Origin: an uncultured Pseudomonadales bacterium
GTDB lineage: Bacteria; Pseudomonadota; Gammaproteobacteria; Pseudomonadales; Azotimanducaceae
NCBI GenBank assembly: GCA_958296165.1
Contig: OY282447.1
Location: forward strand, 2,604,001 to 2,668,000
DNA length: 64,000 bases
Reading direction: 5' to 3'
The notes beneath the pieces were generated by a model. It was not told the DNA's origin. It worked only from the letters and a program-made list of their open reading frames with translations, and did no database searches. The position numbers and the translations under genes are program-made. Every line of letters begins with the position of its first letter. The stretch's first letter is position 1. Positions 19,416 to 27,800 of this stretch are shown piece after piece.

Positions 19416-21424
19416 ATGCTGTCGCAGGCCCCACTTCGGCGCTGGCCGCGGTTTTCCTACGCGATGGCGGGTCGGTATCGAGGGAACGGGTCGCTTCCCT
19501 GTCCGCCGCGTTGCGCCCGTTCGGGAACTACGTCGACCTGTGGCGCGGCGGGTCGGAGGCCCTGATTCGGAGGGCTGATCGATCTCCCGCGGCGCGGGCA
19601 CCTGAAGACCGGCAACCCACCGCCGCCGGAGACGGAAGCCTGATCCTCTTCGCCGGGTTCCTCAGCCACCGCGACGAGCTGGCTGGCGCGTTGCGCCTTC
19701 CCCCCGGCGACACGGCCCGGCAATCCGACAGCGCCCTGTTCGCCCGTGCGTGGACGCGGTGGGGCCGCGACGCCGTGGGGCGGGTGGACGGCGAGTTCGC
19801 CGTCGTGGTCTGGGACCGTCCCGCCCGGACGCTCGTCGCCGCCTGCTCCCCTTGGGCGGCACCGCCCTTGTGCTTCCACGTGAACCGCCGCCGCGCCGTC
19901 GTCGCCACCGCCCCCCGTGGCGTCTTCGGCTGGGGCGACCTGGCGCGGCGCCTGGACGACGAGCGGTTGTCCAACTGCCTGATCGGCCACCACGGCGACC
20001 CGCGCCGCACCTACTACCGGGATGTGCTCAACCTGCTGCCCGGCGAAATGCTGACGGTCACGCCCGAAGCGCACGACATCCGCCGCTACCACAGTCCGGT
20101 GGCGGCGGGCCGGCCGGATCGGGTAGCGGCCGAGTACGTTGAAGAAGCCCGGCACCGGTTGCGCGAGGCGGTGCGGGACGCGCTTTGCTCGCCGGAGCTT
20201 CCGGCCATCCTGCTCAGCGGCGGCTTGGACTCCCCGGCCGTCGCCGTCACCGCCCTTGAAATCCTGGCCGAATCTCCGACGCACCAGTCCGCGACACTGC
20301 TCTCGTTCACATCCCACCCGGAGCCGGATTGGGACGGCCGTGCGCCCGAGAACCGGAGCGGCGACGAACGGCCGCTGGTGCGCGAGCTGGCGGCGCGGTA
20401 CCCGGCGCTCGACATCCGGTTCGTGGACGCGGCGGGCCTCGGCTTCGACCACCGGTTGGAGCAGACAATCGCTTTGGCCGAGGTGCCGCCACGCAATGTG
20501 GGCAATCTGGTCTGGATCCACGAATCCTTGCGCACGGCGCGCACGGCCGGCCGGCGGGTGGTACTCGGTGGCGACTCCGGCAACTTGACGCTCTCGCTGA
20601 CCGGCCAGGAACGTCTGGCGGAGCTGTTGGGCACCGCCCGCCTACGGGAGCTGCGGCACGCCGTAGGGCCGTTCACGGGACGTTCGGTGCGATCTCTCCT
20701 CCGTCACGCGCTGCCTTGGCTGCCGCCGCTATTCCAGCGGGCCGTCCTGCGCCGCTTGGGCGCGCCAGTGGCGATGCCACCGCCCTTCAGCGCCATCCAC
20801 CGCGGCTACGCACGCACGACGCGGCTGGCCGAACGCGCCCGGGCGCAAGCGTTTGGGCCGTATCGGCCGCTGCCGAGATCCTTGCGCGAGAGTCAACTGC
20901 TCGGCTTGACGTCCCCCATCCGGCAAGGCGACGGCCGGGCCGTGATGTGGGCGCTCAAGACCCTGCACGGCGTCGCGCTGCGTGACCCGCTGGGCGAGGG
21001 CCGGCTGGTGGAATCGTGCCTGGGCATGCCCGGCGAGCAGTTCTTTGATCGCGGCCGTCCGCGGCTGCTGATCCGCCAGCTCCTGCGCGGCCGCGTACCG
21101 CCCGCGTTCCTGTCCGCGCCCCGGGGCCTGCAGGCGGCGGACTGGCACGTGCGCTACACCCGCGCGCTGCCGCGCATCCGCGAGACGCTGGGCGACTGGC
21201 GCCACGACCCCGCGGTGGCCGAGCGTCTCGACCTCGACCGTCTGTTGCGGTTGGTCGATACGTGGCCGGCCAAGACGCCCCTGAGCGCTCGCGACCACCC
21301 CGAGTTCAGGCTCGCCCGGACGGGCCTCGGCCGCGCCCTCGCCGCCGGAACGTTCATCCGCTGGGTCGAACGGGGGTACGAGCAGGCACCGCCGGACGAA
21401 ACGGCGACCGAGGGAACAGCCTGA
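19412..21424 (+). CDS. Lasso-peptide cyclase (asparagine-synthetase B-like, protein C)
   Basis: 670 residues from the TTG at 19412, which overlaps the precursor stop (TTGA); this gives the expected N terminus (SALAAVFLRDGG). An N-terminal glutaminase-like domain lacks the catalytic Cys, as in lasso cyclases. The ATP-pyrophosphatase loop is SGGLDS at 269-274, with LGGDSGNLT downstream in place of the typical GGDE-like block. In lasso pathways this enzyme adenylates the ring Asp/Glu side chain so that the N-terminal amine attacks it. A longer frame from 19319 overlaps the precursor and is rejected. The stop is about 40 bases before the PqqD-like gene. Confidence 0.88.
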   Translation: MNAVAGPTSALAAVFLRDGGSVSRERVASLSAALRPFGNYVDLWRGGSEALIRRADRSPAARAPEDRQPTAAGDGSLILFAGFLSHRDELAGALRLPPGDTARQSDSALFARAWTRWGRDAVGRVDGEFAVVVWDRPARTLVAACSPWAAPPLCFHVNRRRAVVATAPRGVFGWGDLARRLDDERLSNCLIGHHGDPRRTYYRDVLNLLPGEMLTVTPEAHDIRRYHSPVAAGRPDRVAAEYVEEARHRLREAVRDALCSPELPAILLSGGLDSPAVAVTALEILAESPTHQSATLLSFTSHPEPDWDGRAPENRSGDERPLVRELAARYPALDIRFVDAAGLGFDHRLEQTIALAEVPPRNVGNLVWIHESLRTARTAGRRVVLGGDSGNLTLSLTGQERLAELLGTARLRELRHAVGPFTGRSVRSLLRHALPWLPPLFQRAVLRRLGAPVAMPPPFSAIHRGYARTTRLAERARAQAFGPYRPLPRSLRESQLLGLTSPIRQGDGRAVMWALKTLHGVALRDPLGEGRLVESCLGMPGEQFFDRGRPRLLIRQLLRGRVPPAFLSAPRGLQAADWHVRYTRALPRIRETLGDWRHDPAVAERLDLDRLLRLVDTWPAKTPLSARDHPEFRLARTGLGRALAAGTFIRWVERGYEQAPPDETATEGTA

Positions 21425-21453
21425 TCATGGACTCGATCCGAATGCTTCGACTA

Positions 21454-21459
21454 TATAAT
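21454..21459 (+). promoter_or_regulatory. Possible -10 element before the PqqD-like gene
   Basis: A perfect TATAAT at 21454-21459, with no convincing -35 at the right distance. If used, transcription would start near the ATG at 21468 and give a leaderless or nearly leaderless mRNA. It may be chance in an A+T-rich patch. Confidence 0.3.
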
Positions 21460-21467
21460 CTGTGGCC

Positions 21468-21770
21468 ATGGCACTGGAGTTGACCAGCCGCGTACGGCGC
21501 ACGACCGGAGACTTCGTCGACGTTTCGGTGGACGGCGAACTGGTGTTCATGAACGTTCTGGAAATGCGGTTCCACAGCCTACGGGACACCGGCCTGCGGG
21601 TCTGGCAACTCCTTGACGGCGACGAAAGCCCGGTGACGGTGGGCACCGTCGTCGCGGCGCTGTGCGAGGAGTTCGAGGTCGACGCGGACACCTGCCTGCG
21701 GGACATGGCGGTTCTGCTGCAGGAACTTCAGGAAGCCGGTCTCGTCGAACTGGAGGGCGAGGCCACCTGA
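21468..21770 (+). CDS. PqqD-family RiPP recognition element (lasso protein B1)
   Basis: 100-residue PqqD-like protein (winged-helix RRE) that binds the leader and delivers the precursor to the B2 peptidase. The start is the ATG at 21468 ([12 protein letters not shown]); a GTG two codons upstream is possible. Family features are the beta strands around [33 protein letters not shown] and the helical C terminus ([20 protein letters not shown]). It stands alone on the plus strand, while the B2 partner is fused to a nucleotidyltransferase on the minus strand. The decayed exporter gene overlaps its 3' end on the opposite strand. Confidence 0.88.
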   Translation: MALELTSRVRRTTGDFVDVSVDGELVFMNVLEMRFHSLRDTGLRVWQLLDGDESPVTVGTVVAALCEEFEVDADTCLRDMAVLLQELQEAGLVELEGEAT

Positions 21771-22849
21771 CGCGGAACAGGTGGTCCGGTGACCCGGCCG
21801 GATTTCAGCCGCACGATCCCGTCCGCCGCTTCCAGCAGGGCGGGACGGTGGGTGATGGCGACGATGGTCGTGTGTCCCCGCAACGATTTTCAGCGCTTCG
21901 AGGATCTGCCGCTCGTTCTCCGCGTCGAGTTGACCCGTTGCTTCGTCGAGCACGAGCAGGGCCGGGCTTCTCATCAGCGCCCGCGCCAGGGCGGTCCGCT
22001 GGCGCTCGCCGCCGGAGAGCCGCCCGCCCCGGTTGCTGGTGACGGTGTCCAGCCCCGTCGGGCAGGGCGGTGACAAATCCGTCGGCGGCGGCTAGGCGCA
22101 ACGCCTGCCACATCTCCACGTCCGTGGCGCCGGGCTGTGCCCACCGCAGGTTCGTCCGTATGGTGTCGTGAAACAGGTGAGGGTCTTGGGGAACGCAGGC
22201 AACGGAGCGCCGCCAGCGGTGCAGGTTCGCTCCGGCCAGGGGCACGCCGTCAACGCACGCCTCGCCCTCGCTGGGCGCGAGTAGACCGAGCAGGACGTCT
22301 GCCAGCGTGCTCTTGCCAGCCCCGGATGGCCGGCGATCACCGTCATCTTGCCGGCGGGGATATCCAAGCTAACATTCTTCAGCGCCGGCCCGGCGACGCC
22401 GGCCGCCGTTCCGAACCCAGCCTCGGACCCGGGTTCCGTCGCGGTCCCGCGACCAAGCAGGGCTTCGGCCCCGATTCCGTATTCGGCTCCGGCCTGGTAG
22501 GTGAACGAAGCGTCGCGCACCGTCAGCGCGCTGTGCAGCTCCATGCGCGGGCCGCCTCCGAGACGGGGCTTTCCCCACCGGGCCGCGCGGCGAAACCGAC
22601 CATGTGCAGAAGGGGAATGATCATGAGGAGGCCGAACGCCTCGGTCACCCCGGCGGCCAGCAACAGCGGCAGCGCCAGGACGCTCTTGCGCGGCGCATAG
22701 GCGATCAGGGCGTCCGCGAGTCTCCCCGCCTCGGCGAAGATGGCGGGAGAACCGCTCGACCGGCTGGAGCGCGAACCCGATGGTTCAAAGCGGCGGTCCG
22801 ACGGGCCGGGCGGTGGGCCGGCCTCATCCCCTTCGCCCCGAATGTTCAT
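21728..22849 (-). pseudogene. Decayed ABC exporter (fused permease/ATPase) of the RiPP island
   Basis: The start ATG at 22849 overlaps the stop of the B2 gene (ATGA). The first membrane region (ALPLLLAAGVTEAFGLLMIIPLL) is present, then most of the membrane domain is missing and the frame changes near 22540. The ATPase domain is recognisable but broken by three single-base indels. One lies at the Walker A loop (C run 22320-22323; restoring a base gives GHPGAGKSTL), one at 22053-22056 before [14 protein letters not shown], and one near 21871-21876 before [24 protein letters not shown] (Walker B) is intact. Four lesions in about 1.1 kb make this a pseudogene. Confidence 0.85.
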
Positions 22850-24618
22850 CCGGGCCGCGGGCCGATACCGCCGAACGGAGGCAGCGCCGCGTACGTCTCG
22901 ACCTCGCCCGCCCCGATCACGCACTCCCCGCCGACGGTCAGCCAGGCGTGGAAGTCCAGCCCCGAATCCTGCGCCTTGCGGCGGGCGCCGAAGACGAGGC
23001 GGCTCGAGACCCCGCGGCGGCGCAGCATCCACTGCAGCGCCATGGCCTGCGGCAGGCACACGGCCGGAAACGGCACGTGGCGGGCGACCCTTCGCACGAT
23101 GCGCGCCACCCTTCGGGGAAGCCGCCGCGGCGGTGCGTACGCCGGATGTTCACCGGCGGGTGCCGGTCCTTCGGGATCGCCGGCGGAGGAAGCAACGTGC
23201 GAGTCCGCCGGCGGTCGGCCGGTCGGCGCCGGTTCTTCCGCCGTGGCCAGCCAGCGCCGCCAGCGGCGCACCGGCGCATGCGCGACGAGCAGCCGCGCCA
23301 GGAGCAGGAACAGCGTCGCTTCCAGCGCCATCGCCTTGGCCGCAACGGGCGCTCGGACAAAAGCGCGGACGGCTTTCGCGGATTGCCCGAAGCGGAGATC
23401 CGCCCGTGCGGTCGCGGCAGGAGGCGCGCTCCGGCCGCCCTTCCTCCTGGTCGCCCAGAGCAGCGGACGCAGCGGGAAGTACAGGTAGAACAACCGGTCG
23501 GGGAGGTCGAGCCTCCCCCAGTCTTGCGGGCCGACGAACACGCTCGCGATCTCGTGCAGGATGGTCCTCGAATGGGGCTTGGCGATCAGCCTGACCACCT
23601 TCTGCCCGGCCCAGTCAAAGCCGCCACTTGAACGGGCGGCGTCTTCTTCACGCCAGGTCCGTTCTGAAAAACGGGCGATCCAGGCAGCTCGTCTTCCACC
23701 GGCGGGAAACGGCGCCGCACCGCGCGGAAGCCGGACGTGGAGCGCTGCCCCGCACAGCAGCAGCGTTGAGGCGAGGATGCTCGAAAGCCCCACTTGCCGG
23801 CACCGCGCCGACACCCGTTCGAAGCGCTCGGGGCCCATGGATGCGAGGACGACCGCCACGTCGCACAGCCAGACGAGTCTCGTCCAGTAATGCCTCGCGC
23901 CGTGGCACATCAGGTACAGGAGTTCATCCTCCTGCCCCAGGGTTCTGAACGAAAGCGCGCCGATCTCCACTTGGACACTGCCCACAAGGAGCCTCTCGAA
24001 AGGCACATCGATATAGAAGGGGTTAGTCGACAGGCGCCAGTGCAGCTCCAGCAATCCGCCGGGGCCGGCGAGCGTATGATCATGTTGGAACCTGCGGTAC
24101 CAGCGGTTGCGGGCCGGTGTCTCAGGGAAACTCGGCTCGACCCGCGACCAGCCGTTTTCCAGCAGTACCCGCTCGGCGGCCTGAAACGTTCGCGACGAAA
24201 CCAGCAGGTCGATGTCCCGAGCGCTTCTCGCCAGCGGGTGTCCGTACAGGCGTTGGCTGAGCGGCAGACCCTTGAGCACCAGACAGGGGATGTCGGCGGC
24301 GGCAAGCAGGCCGGTCGCCCGTTTCAGCGCTGCGACCTGGGCCAGCCCGCGACGCACGGTCCGTTCGCGGATTCTCTTGAGCCTCGGCTCGACGCCGGAG
24401 TCGGAGACGGAGGCCAGACCGGCGGCTCGGGCCTGCATCCCTCGCAAGAGCAGGGACGCCACCCGGTGGCGCCGCGCGAGCGCGGCGACGGCGTTCCAGT
24501 CGTCGACCCGGGAGAGTGCCTCTAGGTCGGCTTCCGGGTCGCCGGCCCCCACCCCGAGGCCGAGGCGCAGCCCCGCGAGCAGGCCCTCCAAGGGCGCGGT
24601 GACGGGCGGAGGCGTCAC
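22846..24618 (-). CDS. Nucleotidyltransferase fused to lasso-type transglutaminase-like peptidase (B2)
   Basis: 590 residues. The N-terminal half is a nucleotidyltransferase of the NTP_transf_5 type: DIPCLVLKGLPLSQRLYGHPLARSARDIDLLV (the DxD metal pair), then LLELHWRL and LMCHGARHYW. The C-terminal 150 residues match the transglutaminase-like leader peptidase of lasso clusters: Cys521 in PFPAVCLPQAMALQWMLRRRG and His557 in DFHAWL. The usual third acidic residue after HAW is not evident. A Pro/Ala-rich linker near 440-475 joins the two. It would cut the leader and perhaps nucleotidylate the peptide. It is transcribed opposite to the rest of the cluster. Confidence 0.82.
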   Translation of the reverse strand: MTPPPVTAPLEGLLAGLRLGLGVGAGDPEADLEALSRVDDWNAVAALARRHRVASLLLRGMQARAAGLASVSDSGVEPRLKRIRERTVRRGLAQVAALKRATGLLAAADIPCLVLKGLPLSQRLYGHPLARSARDIDLLVSSRTFQAAERVLLENGWSRVEPSFPETPARNRWYRRFQHDHTLAGPGGLLELHWRLSTNPFYIDVPFERLLVGSVQVEIGALSFRTLGQEDELLYLMCHGARHYWTRLVWLCDVAVVLASMGPERFERVSARCRQVGLSSILASTLLLCGAALHVRLPRGAAPFPAGGRRAAWIARFSERTWREEDAARSSGGFDWAGQKVVRLIAKPHSRTILHEIASVFVGPQDWGRLDLPDRLFYLYFPLRPLLWATRRKGGRSAPPAATARADLRFGQSAKAVRAFVRAPVAAKAMALEATLFLLLARLLVAHAPVRRWRRWLATAEEPAPTGRPPADSHVASSAGDPEGPAPAGEHPAYAPPRRLPRRVARIVRRVARHVPFPAVCLPQAMALQWMLRRRGVSSRLVFGARRKAQDSGLDFHAWLTVGGECVIGAGEVETYAALPPFGGIGPRPG

Positions 24619-24862
24619 GGAGAGATCTCGGCGGACAGATGCAATGAGAAGCCCCTCGTGGAAGCGATCCCTGTGGTACTTTTTTTCAGCTAGGCTATCC
24701 GCGCCGTCATCGACCGGAGCCGCCAGCCAATGCGCCGATCCTACCTTATTGCTGCATCAAGTTCGCCGATCCACAGGGCTGGGTGGGTGGATGCACCGGG
24801 AAACGGCGGCTTTAGCAGCTTCGTGTTGCAGGGACTCTAAGTACGGCGAATAGGAACGGGCA
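24619..24862. other. Divergent control region between the B2 fusion gene and the LRR ligase gene
   Basis: 244 bases between two divergent starts, so it must hold promoters for both directions. It is less G+C-rich than its surroundings around 24675-24700 (a run of seven Ts). I found no sigma70 pair of good spacing that I would defend. Confidence 0.4.
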
Positions 24863-27800
24863 ATGCTGTTCGGACATCCGGCCTCGCTGCTGCGCCGCCG
24901 AGAGGCGTTGCCGACGTCATTGATCGCCGTTGCGTTTTGGGGATTGGCGTTCGCAACGTTGACCAACCTGAGGTATCTCCCGCTTCGGGGGCTGCCCGAG
25001 TTCGAGGCCATGGTGGCCAAGGCGACGATGGCGTTCGTCGCGGTGTTGTTGGGCTTGGTCGCGGTGCGCAGCGTGATCGCTTGGCGGAAGTCTCGTTCAT
25101 TCGCCCCTATCCGGAGGACGCTTGGCGAAACGCCCGGCATGTTGCTGTTGGGCGCGGTGGCGTCGTATCTGGCAATCGGCGCCTTGGCGCTTGGCGCCGA
25201 AGCGATGCGGGAACCGGCTGCATTGGACCGCTTGAAGTATCAACTCCTCCATTTCGGCGTGCTCGTGGCTGCCGTGACGGGCGGCTGGGCGGCGTTGGAA
25301 CGAGTCGGGGCGCAGCGGCTGTTGCAGGGCGCGCTCTTCATCCTGATTCCGGCCTGCGTCGTCATTCTCGCTTCGCCGCTCCTGCGCGACCTCGGAGTCC
25401 TTTCGCCTTACCGAATTCCATTTCGTCTGACCGGCGTTTTCGTCGATCCCAACGAAGCCGGCTTACCCGCTTGCATGACGGTGGCACTCGCCATGGCGCT
25501 GCTGATCCATGGCGGATCGCGCAAGCTCGGCTGGCTGGGCCTGGCCGCCGGCGTCGCCGCGAGCCTGGCGACGGCGTCCCGGACCGCTCTGGTCGTACTC
25601 GGCGTGCTGATGGTCGTGTTCGCGGGGATCAATTTCCGCGGCAAACGGAGCACTTTCGTCCCGGTCCTGGCCTTGGCATTGTTCGCCGTTGCAGGATTCA
25701 TCGGAGTTGCGTTCATTTCTGGCGGTCTAATCCACTGGTCGAGCCTTCGATCCAGCCCTGCCGCCCCGCAGGAAGTGGGCACGTCCTGCGACCTCTCGCC
25801 AACCCACAGCGCCAGCGCAGACTGCGCTGTCCTGCTGGCAATAGAGGACACCCTAGCCGGCGACGTTGCCCTGAATTGGAGTCCTGCCGTACCTTTGAAC
25901 CGCTGGCAGGGCGTAACCATGGACGGCCCGGATAACCGCGTCACCAGGCTGCTTCTGCCGGGACTAGGACTGAACGGCCGCATCCCACCGGAGCTTGGCA
26001 ACTTGGATCGCCTCGTTTCTCTGGCCGTTCAAAGAAATCGGCTCACCGGTTCCATTCCACCCGAGTTGGGCAATCTGGCAAGCCTTCAGATACTGAACTT
26101 AAGCTACAACGACCTGACCGGGACCATCCCGCCAGAGCTGGCTCGGCTGCCTCAACTCCGGCAGCTATGGCTTAGACACAACCGTCTGGCGGGCCCAGTT
26201 CCAGCCGCTCTCGGAGATCTCGAACTGCAGGTGCTGCGGCTCAGCGGCAACGACATCCACTCCGTGCCCGCCGGACTTGCCACCTACCACGATCTGGCCG
26301 CCATGCGAATCTGCGCGCCGCTGCCGCCAACGAACGCGGCGCTGTTCAACGACTGCACGGCGCTGCTCGAAGTGAAGGACGCGCTGGCCGGCGACGTGCC
26401 GCTCAACTGGCACGCGGAGGTACCCATCGGTGAGTGGCAAGGCGTGGCCGTAGGCGGTCCGCAAGAACGGGTAGTGGAACTTGACCTGTACGAGAAAGGG
26501 CTGCGCGGATACATCCCGCCCGAGCTGGGCAGGCTCGATGGTCTCGTCGACTTGAATCTGGCCGCCAATCGGCTCACCGGGCCGATTCCGCCCGAGCTGG
26601 GGCGCCTCGTCAACTTGCGTCATCTGAGTTTGGACAGCAACGCTCTGACCGGCACCATTCCCGCGGAACTGGGACAGCTCGGCCAGCTCGAGTCCTTGTG
26701 GCTGAGAGACAACCACTTGAGCGGCCCTGTTGCGTCCGCCGTGATCCAGATTCCCGACCATGATCTCAGCCATCTAGAGTTGTGCCAGCAGCCCGCGCCC
26801 CCCGTGCCAACCCTGTTCGAGGACTGCACCCTCCTGCTGGCGGCAAGGGAGACGCTGGCTGGCGAGGCCGAACTCAACTGGCACGCAGCCCGGCCGATCA
26901 GCGAATGGCAAGGCGTGGTCGTGGGCGGCACGCCGAGCCGGGTGATCGCGCTCAACCTGGAGTCGATGGGGCTCGCCGGACGCATTCCGCCGCAGCTCGG
27001 CAGCCTGCCTGGCCTGCAGTGGCTGAACCTGTCCGCCAACGAGCTCACGGGTCCGGTTCCGGCAGAGTTGGCGCAATCCGTTCCCTTGCGCGACATATTC
27101 CTGGATGGCAATGCCCTGACGCGCTCCGACCCACCCGAGCTGTTCGATGTCCAGCGCAGGATTCCGCGAGACACCTCGACGGAGTCTTCAGATCGGCCGG
27201 CCCGCTCCGCGATGGCCTCTACAACAGTGGTTTGCCGGCTACCGCCGCTCAGCAGCTCCGCGTTGTTCGACGACTGCCGTCTGCTGTTGGCGATGCAAGA
27301 CACGCTGGCCGGCAGCGCGTCGCTCAACTGGAGCGCGACCCTGGTGCCGGGCGAATGGCAGGGCGTCACCGTGGGAGGTCCGGAAAGTCGCGTCGTGCGG
27401 CTGGAACTGCCCCGCATGGGGCTGAATGGGCGAGTTCCCGCGGCCTTGGGTCAGCTCGCCGGGCTGCGGTCGCTGGTGCTCGACGGCAACCAGTTGATCG
27501 GCGCCATTCCGCCAGAACTGGGGAAGTTACGCGATCTGGATACTCTCGGGCTCGCTGACAACGCGCTGACTGGCCCCATCCCGCCGGAACTGGCGTCGCT
27601 GTCTAGCCTCAAGGAACTCTGGCTGAGCGGCAACCACATCACCAGTAACTCCCTTCCGCCCGAACTACGTTCGGTGGCCAGGCAGGACATGCCCTGCCCC
27701 GCCGCTCCCGCCGACAATCCCGGATTGCGGGCCGATTGCGCGGTCCTGCTGGCGGCCCGGGATGTTCTCGCCGGCACCGGCCGGCTCAACTGGAGCGAGC

